From assembly GCA_007120685.1 (NCBI GenBank), contig SKNG01000441.1, positions 1 to 13,460 of the forward strand: 13,460 nucleotides of DNA. The letters are read 5' to 3'. This DNA is from Paracoccaceae bacterium. Lineage in GTDB: Bacteria; Pseudomonadota; Alphaproteobacteria; Rhodobacterales; Rhodobacteraceae. Position 1 is the stretch's first letter; the number at the start of each line of letters is the position of its first letter. The notes below the pieces were generated by a model, which did no database searches, was not told the DNA's origin, and saw only the letters and a program-made list of their open reading frames with translations. Positions 1 to 6,951 of the stretch are shown here, in pieces. The translations under genes were made by a program, and so were the position numbers.

Positions 1-2
1 AC

Positions 3-1328
3 TGGCTGGCGCTTCGCTATGACCTGACCGCGCCGCTCGCGCGCGTGGCGGCGCAGTATCGCAACGATTTGCCCAGTCCCTACAGGCGCTATGCGATGGG
101 GCCGGTCTGGCGCAACGAGAAGGCGGGGCCGGGGCGGTTTCGGCAGTTCTATCAATGCGATGCCGATACGGTGGGGGCCGCGTCGGTGGCGGCGGATGCC
201 GAGATCTGCGCGATGCTGGTCGATGCCTTCGACGCGCTGGGGCTGGCCGGTGACGCGCTGGTGCGGGTGAACAACCGCAAGGTGCTCAATGGCGTGATGG
301 AGGTGGCTGGCATCCTCGACCCCGCCGACCCCGACAAGTTCGCACATGAGCGCGGGATCGTTCTGCGCGCCATCGACAAGCTGGACAGGCTGGGCGAGGA
401 CGGCGTGCGCGCGTTGCTGGGCGCGGGCCGGCGCGACGAGAGCGGCGATTTCACCGAAGGCGCGGGTCTATCAAACGACCAGATTCAACTGTTTTTAGAG
501 TTTCTAGAGCGGGCCGAATATGTGAGCCAAGTTGCTGGCGTTGTCTCGCAAATCGCGAGTACCGGCAAACTCGCGACACCTGCTCAGGCATATGTGAATA
601 CGATTCAGCATTTGAGAAACTTGGTGGGCGCCTCTGGTATTGGCAATGAAGGTGTCGACGAACTGGAAACCATCGCTGATTTACTCAGCGCCCAAGGCTA
701 CGGCCCTGATCGTGTGCTTATCGACCCCTCCGTGGTCCGCGGCCTTGGCTACTATACCGGCCCGGTCTACGAGGCCGAACTGACCTTCGAAATTCTGGAC
801 GAAAAGGGCCGCAAGCGCCAGTTCGGCAGCGTGGCGGGCGGTGGGCGCTATGACGATCTGGTCAAGCGCTTCACCGGTCAGGCGGTCCCGGCAACCGGCG
901 TCTCCATCGGCGTCGACCGGCTGCTGGCGGCGCTGGCGGCCAAGGGGGCAGGGGCGGCGGCGGCCCCCGGCCCGGTGGTGGTGACGGTGATGGACCGCGA
1001 CCGGATGGCCGCGTATCAGGCCATGGCGGCGGAGTTGCGCGCCGATGGCATCCGCGCCGAGGTCTATCTGGGCAACCCGAAGAACTTCGGCAACCAGTTG
1101 AAATACGCCGACAGACGCCAAAGCCCGGTCGCCGTGATCCAGGGCAGCGATGAGGCCGCGCGCGGCGTGGTGCAGATCAAGGACCTAGTGCTGGGCGCGC
1201 GCATCGCCGCGCAGGCCAGCCTGGACGAATGGAAAGCCCAGCCCGCCCAGCAGGAAGTGCCGCGTGCGGATCTCGTTGCCGCTGTCCGGCGCATTCTTGA
1301 CGCACACGCCGCCGACGCCAACGCATGA
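3..1328 (+). CDS. hisS: Histidyl-tRNA synthetase, 5'-truncated by window edge
   Basis: Class II aminoacyl-tRNA synthetase that charges tRNA-His in the cytoplasm. The frame is open from base 3, where it already reads WLALRYDLTAPLAR, a HisRS core sequence, so the true start lies upstream of the window; 441 codons plus stop are visible, and about 60 N-terminal residues are missing if the family length is near 500. Class II motif 2 follows (RRYAMGPVWRNEKAGPGRF, visible residues about 28-46). Then come the HisRS signature GLGYYTGPVYEA (about 246-257), GGGRYDDL (about 280) and GVSIGVDRLL (about 299), and a C-terminal anticodon-binding domain (VVVTVMDRD onward). About 466-725 is clearly poorer in G+C than its flanks but stays in frame (see findings). 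Its paralogue hisZ lies downstream. Identity is secure; only the start is unknown. Confidence 0.96.
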   Translation, partial: WLALRYDLTAPLARVAAQYRNDLPSPYRRYAMGPVWRNEKAGPGRFRQFYQCDADTVGAASVAADAEICAMLVDAFDALGLAGDALVRVNNRKVLNGVMEVAGILDPADPDKFAHERGIVLRAIDKLDRLGEDGVRALLGAGRRDESGDFTEGAGLSNDQIQLFLEFLERAEYVSQVAGVVSQIASTGKLATPAQAYVNTIQHLRNLVGASGIGNEGVDELETIADLLSAQGYGPDRVLIDPSVVRGLGYYTGPVYEAELTFEILDEKGRKRQFGSVAGGGRYDDLVKRFTGQAVPATGVSIGVDRLLAALAAKGAGAAAAPGPVVVTVMDRDRMAAYQAMAAELRADGIRAEVYLGNPKNFGNQLKYADRRQSPVAVIQGSDEAARGVVQIKDLVLGARIAAQASLDEWKAQPAQQEVPRADLVAAVRRILDAHAADANA

Positions 1329-1379
1329 CCCGCCGCCGTCTCATGCCCCGGGCCGACACGCCGCAGGCGGGCGGCGAAA

Positions 1380-1420
1380 AAGGCGCTTGCAAGCGCCTTC
1401 ATGGCCCTTGCAAGGGCCAT
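1380..1420. repeat. Two tandem perfect 20-bp palindromes
   Basis: Two perfect palindromes stand one base apart: AAGGCGCTTGCAAGCGCCTT (1380-1399) and ATGGCCCTTGCAAGGGCCAT (1401-1420). They share the centre CTTGCAAG, but their outer arms differ, so this is a repeat of form more than of sequence. They lie 51 bp after the hisS stop and 29 bp before the hisZ start. As RNA each can fold into an 8-bp stem with a UGCA loop. No U-tract follows, so a classical intrinsic terminator is not shown; transcript-end or mRNA-stability roles are inference. The same element type recurs after dnaB. Confidence 0.9.
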
Positions 1421-1449
1421 GCTCGCCACCGCCAGCGCAGCACCCAGCC

Positions 1450-2559
1450 ATGAGCCCGCTAGCCGCCGATCCCGCCGGCGCCCGGGCCGAGGGCCAGCGC
1501 CTGATGGCCGGTTTCACCGCCGCCGGCGCCGTGCCCGTGGAAACCCCGGTTCTGCAACCCGCCGAGGTGCTGCTGGACCTTTACGGCGAGGACATCCGCG
1601 CCCGCGCCTATGTCACCCAGGACCCGCTGACGGGCGAGATGATGCTACGCCCGGATTTCACCGTGCCCGTGGTGCAGGCGCATATGGCCGGCGGCGCCGA
1701 GCCCGCGCGCTATTGCTATCTGGGCCGCGTCTTCCGCAAACAGGAAGACCCCGCCGCCGCGCGGGCCAGCGAATACCTGCAGGTCGGCTACGAGCTCTTC
1801 GACGGCGCTGACCGCGCCCGCGCCGATGCAGAGGTCTTTGCCCTGATCCATGGGCTTCTGGCGCCCCTTGGCCTGCGCGCGGCCACCGGCGATATCGGCA
1901 TCCTGCGCGCTGCCGTCGCCGGCCTTCCCACCACCGAGGCGCGCAAATCCGCCCTGATGCGCCATCTCTGGCGCCCGCAGCGGTTTCGCGCGCTTCTGGA
2001 CCGCTACGCCGGTCGCGCCCCCGTGACGCCGGAACGCGCCGCCCTGCTGGAGACCCTGACGCGTGGCAAGCGCCCGGCCAGCCCCGCCCCGCATCTGGGC
2101 CTGCGCAGCCGGGACGAAATCGCCGCCCGGCTGGACCGTCTGGCCGAAGACGCCGCCACGCCCCCGCTGGACGCCGCAGCCGTCACCGCGCTGGAGACGA
2201 TGCTGGCGATCCGCGCCAAGGCCCCGCAGGCCCTGGCCGCCCTGCAGGGCAGCGCCCGCGCGCTGCCCTGGATCGCCCCGGCGCTGGATGGGCTGGCCGC
2301 CCGGCTCAACGCGCTGGCCGAGGCCGGAATCGACCCCGCCGCGCTGGATTTCGAGGCCAGTTACGGCCGCACCTCGATGGAATATTACGACGGCTTCGTC
2401 TTCGGCTTCTATGCCGAAGGGCGGGCCGACCTGCCCCCCGTCGCCCAGGGCGGGCGCTATGACGCGCTGACGGCGGTGCTGGGGCAGGGGGGCGCGATCC
2501 CGGCGGTGGGGGGCGTGATCCGGCCCGCGCTGGTGGCGGCGCTGAAGGGGGGCGGGTGA
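1450..2559 (+). CDS. hisZ: ATP phosphoribosyltransferase regulatory subunit HisZ
   Basis: Non-charging paralogue of histidyl-tRNA synthetase that assembles with short-form HisG to make the active, histidine-feedback-regulated ATP phosphoribosyltransferase. From ATG 1450 it encodes 369 aa, close to the usual length of about 360-390. It keeps the class II catalytic fold: EVLLDLYGEDIRARAYVTQ (about 39-57), LRPDFTVPVVQAHM (about 67-80), YCYLGRVFRKQ (about 88-98), GRTSMEYYDGFVFGFY (about 306-321) and GGRYDALTAVLG (about 334). It lacks the HisRS anticodon-binding domain, and hisG follows 31 bp downstream. The frame stays open upstream to 1264, but that part overlaps hisS and the palindromes and has no family similarity, so I chose 1450 because the N-terminus SPLAADPAGARAEGQRLM fits the family. 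No clear Shine-Dalgarno sequence precedes it. Confidence 0.93.
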   Translation: MSPLAADPAGARAEGQRLMAGFTAAGAVPVETPVLQPAEVLLDLYGEDIRARAYVTQDPLTGEMMLRPDFTVPVVQAHMAGGAEPARYCYLGRVFRKQEDPAAARASEYLQVGYELFDGADRARADAEVFALIHGLLAPLGLRAATGDIGILRAAVAGLPTTEARKSALMRHLWRPQRFRALLDRYAGRAPVTPERAALLETLTRGKRPASPAPHLGLRSRDEIAARLDRLAEDAATPPLDAAAVTALETMLAIRAKAPQALAALQGSARALPWIAPALDGLAARLNALAEAGIDPAALDFEASYGRTSMEYYDGFVFGFYAEGRADLPPVAQGGRYDALTAVLGQGGAIPAVGGVIRPALVAALKGGG

Positions 2560-2590
2560 TGACAGCCGGCGCGATGATCGGGGGCGAAGG

Positions 2591-3292
2591 ATGCTGAAAA
2601 TCGGCGTGCCGTCCAAGGGCCGGCTGATGGAGCAGAGCTTCGACTGGTTCGCCGCGCGCGGCATCACCCTGCGCCGGACCGGGAATGCGCGCGAATATGC
2701 CGGCGCGGTCGAGGGGCTGCAGGGCGTGGCGCTGGTCATGCTGTCGGCCGGTGAAATCCCGCGCGAACTGGCCGCCGGCCGCATCCATCTGGGCGTCACC
2801 GGCACCGATCTGGTGCGCGAAAGGCTGGCCGGCTGGCAGAGCCATCTGGCCGAACTGGCGCCCATGGGCTTTGGCCATGCCGATCTGGTCATCGCCGTGC
2901 CGGCGGCCTGGGTGGATGTGGAAACGCTCGATGATCTGGACGCCGTGGCGGCCGCGTTCCGGGCCGAACATGGCTTTCGGCTCCGTATCGCCACCAAATA
3001 CCACCGGCTGGTGCGCGACTATCTGCGCCGCCACGGGGTGGCCGATTACCAGCTGGTTGACAGCCAGGGCGCGACCGAAGGCACGATCCGCAACCTGACG
3101 GCCGAGGCCGTGGCCGACATCACCTCGACCGGCGAGACGCTGCGCGCCAATCATCTGAAAATCCTCAGCGCCCCCCCGGTGCTGCAATCGCAGGCCACGC
3201 TTCTTGCCGCGCGCGGGGCCGACTGGGCCGGCTGCGCCCCGGCGGCGCGGGCGGTGGCCGAAAGGCTGGGCCTGGCGCTGCCCCCGGCCTGA
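2591..3292 (+). CDS. hisG: ATP phosphoribosyltransferase catalytic subunit, short form
   Basis: Joins ATP and phosphoribosyl pyrophosphate, the committed first step of histidine biosynthesis. At 233 aa it is the short form, which lacks the C-terminal ACT-like regulatory domain and needs HisZ; hisZ is directly upstream, with 31 bp between stop and start. Visible motifs are VPSKGRL near the N-terminus (residues 6-12), GVTGTDLVRE (about 69-78) and the PRPP-binding loop in ADITSTGETLRAN (about 175-187). A purine-rich GGGGGCGAAGG lies immediately before the ATG. The preferred reading is a hisZ-hisG operon, possibly transcribed together with hisS. Confidence 0.96.
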   Translation: MLKIGVPSKGRLMEQSFDWFAARGITLRRTGNAREYAGAVEGLQGVALVMLSAGEIPRELAAGRIHLGVTGTDLVRERLAGWQSHLAELAPMGFGHADLVIAVPAAWVDVETLDDLDAVAAAFRAEHGFRLRIATKYHRLVRDYLRRHGVADYQLVDSQGATEGTIRNLTAEAVADITSTGETLRANHLKILSAPPVLQSQATLLAARGADWAGCAPAARAVAERLGLALPPA

Positions 3293-3357
3293 GCCGTTGC
3301 GCCCGCGCTGCATTCCCGCTATCCGCCGCCTAACCCTCGCCAGCCCGGAGCCGCGCC

Positions 3358-4020
3358 ATGATCCCCAGCAGCCATACCGACCCGGCCCTGATGGCCCGTC
3401 TGACCGCGCGCATGCTGCTGGACATCAAGGCCGTGCATTTCAACGCCGAGGAGCCTTTCACCTTCGCCTCCGGCCTGCGCGCGCCCACCTATATCGACTG
3501 TCGCAAGCTGATCTCGCACCCCCGCATCCGTGCCACGCTGATGGATTTCATGGCAGCGAAGGTGATGGCCGCGGCGGGGTTCGAGGCTTTCGACAATATC
3601 GCCGGCGGCGAGACCGCGGGCATCCCCTTCGCCGCGCTGGTGGCCGAACGCATGGCCCTGCCGATGAGCTATGTGCGCAAGAAGCCCAAGGGCTACGGGC
3701 GCAATGCCCGGATCGAGGGCGACATGAGCCCCGGCCAGCGGGTTCTGCTGGTCGAGGATCTGGCCACGGACGGGGGATCGAAGCTGAGTTTTGTCGAGGC
3801 GATCCGGGAGACGGGCGCAACCTGCCACCACACCGCCGTGATCTTCTTCTATGACATCTTTCCCGGCGCCGAGGACCGCCTGGCCGAGGCCGGCGTAACG
3901 CTGCACCGACTCTGCACCTGGTGGGATGTGCTGGCCGAGGCGCGCCAGTCAGCGGCATTCGATGCGCAGACGCTTGATGCCGTAGAGCGTTTCCTGAAAG
4001 CACCTCTCGAGTGGGCATAG
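3358..4020 (+). CDS. pyrE: Orotate phosphoribosyltransferase
   Basis: Converts orotate and PRPP to orotidine 5'-monophosphate in pyrimidine synthesis. The 220-aa length is normal for the family. The type I phosphoribosyltransferase signature VLLVEDLATDGGSK (about residues 129-142) is clear; it is preceded by LRAPTYIDCRKL (about 40-51) and the basic flexible-loop sequence RKKPKGYGR (about 107-115). GGAG at 3347-3350 stands 7 bases before the ATG. The gene is 65 bp behind hisG on the same strand, so it may be read through from the his genes, although the gap leaves room for its own promoter. Confidence 0.95.
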   Translation: MIPSSHTDPALMARLTARMLLDIKAVHFNAEEPFTFASGLRAPTYIDCRKLISHPRIRATLMDFMAAKVMAAAGFEAFDNIAGGETAGIPFAALVAERMALPMSYVRKKPKGYGRNARIEGDMSPGQRVLLVEDLATDGGSKLSFVEAIRETGATCHHTAVIFFYDIFPGAEDRLAEAGVTLHRLCTWWDVLAEARQSAAFDAQTLDAVERFLKAPLEWA

Positions 4021-4030
4021 GGCGCCCCAT

Positions 4031-4077
4031 GAATGTCAGACAATAAGCCGGCCGGTGCCGCGGTAATTGTTTGACAT
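4031..4077. repeat. Inverted pair of TGTCNGACA-type motifs
   Basis: GAATGTCAGACAATAAG (4031-4047) is followed by TTGTTTGACAT (4067-4077). The latter is the reverse complement of ATGTCAGACAA with one mismatch. The core TGTC-A-GACA is itself a palindrome with a one-base centre, the shape of an operator half-site pair. Operators of GntR/FadR-type regulators often have a TNGTCNGACNA form, so a GntR-family site is possible. No regulator gene is in the window and no target gene is obvious. Confidence 0.5.
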
Positions 4078-4287
4078 ATGCGTGCGAAAAAACGCCGCCC
4101 CAAAGGCGCTATATCGGGTGACAGCGACGGGCAAACGCGATATCTTGTGGTCGGCATGTTTTACCGGGCTTTTCCACAGGGTTACCCAGATTGCCCGCGG
4201 CGCCCGGTTTTGGCATAAGTGAGTCGCTGTCGCGCGCCGAAACTTGCCGGTGCAGGAACGGGCTCTCGGGCGGGTAAGGGGTCGTCC

Positions 4288-4304
4288 GAATGTCAGACAA
4301 AAAG
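4288..4304. repeat. Third copy of the TGTCNGACA motif, direct repeat of 4031-4047
   Basis: GAATGTCAGACAAAAAG matches 4031-4047 at 16 of 17 bases, in the same orientation and 257 bp downstream. It lies 85 bp before the dnaB ATG, so it could be a regulatory site in the dnaB leader or promoter. Nothing in the sequence proves binding. Confidence 0.5.
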
Positions 4305-4389
4305 ATGTGAGGTCGGGTCTGCGGTGTCGCGGCGCGGGATGCGTTTTCCGTTGCGGGTCGGACTGGGCAACAGGGGCAGGAGAAACGGC

Positions 4390-5904
4390 ATGAGCGAGAT
4401 TACCGCGTTTCGGACAGAGGCGCCGACAGCACCAAGCACGATCCGGCCCGATGGCACCGAACCCGAGGCGCTGCCGAATAATGTCGAAGCCGAGCAGCAG
4501 TTGCTGGGCGCGATCCTCGTCAACAACGATGTCTATGACCGCATCTCGGCCCTGGTGAAGGCAGAGCATTTCTTCGACCCGGTGCATCAGCGCATCTTCG
4601 ATATCGCCGCGGCGCGGATCCAGAAGAACGCGCTAGCCTCGCCGGTCACGCTGAAGGCGTTTCTGGAGGGCGACGAGGGCTTGGCGGAACTGGGCGGGCC
4701 GGCCTATCTGGTGCGGCTCGCCGGTGCTGCGATCTCGGCCTGGGCGGCGCGGGACTATGCGCAGATGATCTATGATCTGGCGGTGCGGCGGGATCTGATC
4801 CGGCTGGGCCGCGACATCGCCGCGCGCGCTGCGCAGGTGCAGGTGGAGAGCGAGCCGAGGGAACAGATCGTCGAGGCCGAGCAGCAGCTTTACAAGCTGG
4901 CCGAACAGGGGGTGACCGAGCGCGGTTTCCAGTCTTTCCTGAAGGCGGTAACGCAGGCCGTCGACATTGCCAACGCAGCCTATCAGCGCGATGGCGGGCT
5001 GGCGGGCATGTCCACGGGTCTGGCCGATCTGGACCGCAAGCTGGGCGGGCTACATCCGTCCGACCTGGTGATCCTCGCCGGGCGGCCTTCGATGGGCAAG
5101 ACCTCGCTGGCCACCAACATCGCCTTCAACATCGCCCGGGCCTGGCAGCGCGGCCAGCGGCCGGATGGGACCGAGGGTACGGTGAATGGCGGCGTGGTGG
5201 GCTTTTTCAGCCTGGAGATGTCGGCCGAGCAGCTGGCCGCACGGATATTGTCCGAGGCGGCGGAAGTGCCCAGCGAACTGATCCGGCGCGGCGACATGAC
5301 CGAAGAGGAATTCCGCCGATTCGTGGAGGCCGCGAAGGCGCTGGAGGCCTGCCCGCTGTACATTGACGACACCCCCGCCCTTCCCATCGCGCAGGTTGCT
5401 GCCCGTGCGCGGCGGCTGAAGCGCACGCATGGGCTGGATGTGCTGATGGTAGACTATCTGCAGCTTCTGCGCGGCACCTCGAAGGACAGCCGCGTGCAGG
5501 AGGTCAGCGAGATCACCCAGGGGCTGAAGGCCATCGCCAAGGAGTTGAACATCCCCGTTCTGGCGCTCAGCCAGCTTTCCCGGCAGGTGGAAAACCGCGA
5601 CGACAAGCGGCCGCAATTGTCGGATCTGCGCGAATCGGGGTCGATCGAGCAAGATGCGGATGTGGTTATGTTTGTCTTCCGCGAGGAGTATTACCGCGAG
5701 CGGGAAAAGCCCGGCGACCATGATCTGGATGGCATGGCGAAATGGCAGGAGATCATGGAAAAGGTCCATGGCAAGGCCGAGGTGATCATCGGCAAGCAGC
5801 GCCATGGCCCGATCGGAACGGTGGAGCTGAGCTTCGAGGGGCGGTTCACCCGGTTCGGCAATCTGGTCCAGCCCTGGCAGCAGGGGGGCGGCGACTTCGG
5901 TTGA
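4390..5904 (+). CDS. dnaB: Replicative DNA helicase DnaB
   Basis: Hexameric 5'-3' helicase that unwinds DNA at the replication fork; 504 aa, normal for the family. The N-terminal domain begins with LPNNVEAEQQLLGAILVNN (about residues 25-43). The RecA-like C-terminal domain has Walker A GRPSMGKT (231-238, Lys237), Walker B LMVDYLQLL (Asp355) and the conserved block LSQLSRQVENR followed by LSDLRESGSIEQDAD. The continuous frame shows no intein. I chose ATG 4390 because AGGAG at 4378-4382 is 7 bases away and the family similarity starts just after it; the frame is open back to 4219, but that part is Arg/Gly-rich non-coding translation. It is the last housekeeping gene before the photosynthesis cluster and converges on crtC. 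Confidence 0.96.
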   Translation: MSEITAFRTEAPTAPSTIRPDGTEPEALPNNVEAEQQLLGAILVNNDVYDRISALVKAEHFFDPVHQRIFDIAAARIQKNALASPVTLKAFLEGDEGLAELGGPAYLVRLAGAAISAWAARDYAQMIYDLAVRRDLIRLGRDIAARAAQVQVESEPREQIVEAEQQLYKLAEQGVTERGFQSFLKAVTQAVDIANAAYQRDGGLAGMSTGLADLDRKLGGLHPSDLVILAGRPSMGKTSLATNIAFNIARAWQRGQRPDGTEGTVNGGVVGFFSLEMSAEQLAARILSEAAEVPSELIRRGDMTEEEFRRFVEAAKALEACPLYIDDTPALPIAQVAARARRLKRTHGLDVLMVDYLQLLRGTSKDSRVQEVSEITQGLKAIAKELNIPVLALSQLSRQVENRDDKRPQLSDLRESGSIEQDADVVMFVFREEYYREREKPGDHDLDGMAKWQEIMEKVHGKAEVIIGKQRHGPIGTVELSFEGRFTRFGNLVQPWQQGGGDFG

Positions 5905-5912
5905 GCGGGGGA

Positions 5913-5977
5913 ACGGGCCTTGCAAGGCCCGTGACGCGCCTTCGAAGGCGCGTGAAAAGGGCTTTCGAAAGCCCTTT
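5913..5977. terminator. Array of three perfect palindromes between dnaB and crtC
   Basis: Three perfect palindromes are packed with 1-2 bp between them: ACGGGCCTTGCAAGGCCCGT (5913-5932), ACGCGCCTTCGAAGGCGCGT (5934-5953) and a 22-bp one with arms AAAGGGCTTTC / GAAAGCCCTTT (5956-5977). They begin 9 bp after the dnaB stop and end 41 bp from the crtC stop on the other strand. Because each is symmetrical it folds equally well in transcripts from both sides, so a bidirectional transcript-end signal between convergent genes is the natural reading. That is inference, since only the third has a short A/T-rich arm and none has a U-tract. The form matches the pair at 1380-1420. Confidence 0.75.
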
Positions 5978-6018
5978 CCCCGCCCGGGCTACACCGGACC
6001 GCGCAGGCGGATATCGTC

Positions 6019-6951
6019 TCAGCCGAAGCGCCACCCCGGCCGGCGCGGCACCCGCACCGCCAGCATCGGTTTCAAGAGCGGCGAGGCGAAGCGGCGCAGG
6101 TCCAGCGCCTCGTGCACGCCGGTGGTTTCCTCGCCATCGATCCGGGTGCGCACCTGGCTGCGGCTGTAAAACGGCGCGTCCAGCATGTTCATCACCTGAT
6201 GCGGCCGGAAGCCCGGATCGGCCCGGGTTTCGCGTCGCACCGCCCACAGGCTGCGGCGGAAGCGGGTCAGGGGCGGCGCCTCGACGTGTTCAACCCGGCC
6301 ATCGGGGGTGAAATGCAGCGCCGTCTGCAGCGTGCTGCCATCCATCCGCGTGGCGTCGTAGAAGCAGGTCGCGCCCCCCCGGTGGGGAAACCGCCCCCAG
6401 GTCCAGAAGCGGAAATCGGCCTCCAGCGCCGCCGTGCCGAAATTGGCGTCGAAATAGCCATGCCCCTGCCAGCGGTGGCCCTGGGTCAGGTCGACTTCGA
6501 CATGCGCGATGGGGGCGAAGGGGCGCCAGATGTGGCGCCCGTCCGGGGTCAGCGCCACGGTCCGGTCGAACACCGCCTGCGGGGTCAGGGTGACGGTGCC
6601 GCGCACTGGCGTCACCATCGGTGGCGCGCCGATCTCGTCCACTTCCACCACCAGCTGGCGCCCGGTCCAGTGCATCGCGCTGGGGCCGACCTGCAGCCGG
6701 TCGCGCGTCTGCCGCAGCGCTGCCTCGCCCCGGTCGGTCATGGTGAAACGCCCGCCCGGTCCGTAGGTGGCGACATTGATGCAGACATGGTTCTGCGGGT
6801 TCCTGCGCCCGGACCAGCGATACCAGGGCGAGAAGACCGACCCGATGAACCCGATTACCGAGAGCGCGCGGGTGCCGTCGTCGCTGATCGCGTCGAGATA
6901 CCACCAGGCATAGCCGTCCGGGCCGACATGGACCGAGAAATCCGGTCCTGC
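6019..6951 (-). CDS. crtC: Carotenoid 1,2-hydratase CrtC; no start codon visible
   Basis: Adds water to the 1,2 double bond of neurosporene or lycopene in the spheroidene/spirilloxanthin route. CrtC family sequence runs from DFSVHVGPDGYAWWYLDAIS through SVFSPWYRWSGRRNPQNH, INVATYGPGGRFTMTDRG and GYFDANFGTAALEADFRFW to YDATRMDGSTLQ, giving about 307 aa from the first conserved Asp (6942) to the stop. The start is a problem: between 6942 and an ATG at 7233 the frame holds no ATG, GTG or TTG. Using 7233 would add about 97 residues that merely shadow the crtD frame. The end given here (6951) marks where the similarity begins, not a start codon. The region overlaps the 3' part of the crtD frame on the same strand in the -1 frame (see findings). 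The window shows no other candidate for the crtC start. Confidence 0.85.
   Translation of the reverse strand, partial: AGPDFSVHVGPDGYAWWYLDAISDDGTRALSVIGFIGSVFSPWYRWSGRRNPQNHVCINVATYGPGGRFTMTDRGEAALRQTRDRLQVGPSAMHWTGRQLVVEVDEIGAPPMVTPVRGTVTLTPQAVFDRTVALTPDGRHIWRPFAPIAHVEVDLTQGHRWQGHGYFDANFGTAALEADFRFWTWGRFPHRGGATCFYDATRMDGSTLQTALHFTPDGRVEHVEAPPLTRFRRSLWAVRRETRADPGFRPHQVMNMLDAPFYSRSQVRTRIDGEETTGVHEALDLRRFASPLLKPMLAVRVPRRPGWRFG

Larger units (their letters stand above)
4021..4389. other. 369-bp region between pyrE and dnaB, no recognised gene
   Basis: I see no protein of a known family and no tRNA-like or rRNA-like structure here. It contains three copies of a TGTCNGACA-type motif (annotated separately), one TTTTCCACA at 4170-4178 that fits the DnaA-box consensus TTWTNCACA, and a 46-codon open frame (4078-4218) without a ribosome binding site. 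Base composition is less G+C-rich than in the neighbouring genes. A dnaB promoter presumably lies here, but no convincing -35/-10 pair was found: a perfect TTGACA at 4071-4076 has no -10 at 16-18 bp. Confidence 0.6.

Noticed and set aside
553..576. 8-bp inverted repeat inside hisS as a terminator or attenuator
   Set aside because: It lies in uninterrupted coding sequence with no U-tract and the protein motifs continue after it; kept only as a detail of the low-GC block.
4170..4178. TTTTCCACA resembling a DnaA box upstream of dnaB
   Set aside because: A single copy with no AT-rich unwinding region or cluster of boxes; not evidence for a replication origin.
4078..4218. 46-codon open frame beginning MRAKKRRPKG in the pyrE-dnaB gap
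   Set aside because: No ribosome binding site before the ATG, no recognisable family, and the ATG directly follows one of the TGTCNGACA motifs; chance open frame is more likely.
4219..4389. Extended N-terminus for DnaB from GTG 4219
   Set aside because: The extension has no DnaB similarity, crosses a repeat motif, and ATG 4390 has a well-spaced AGGAG.
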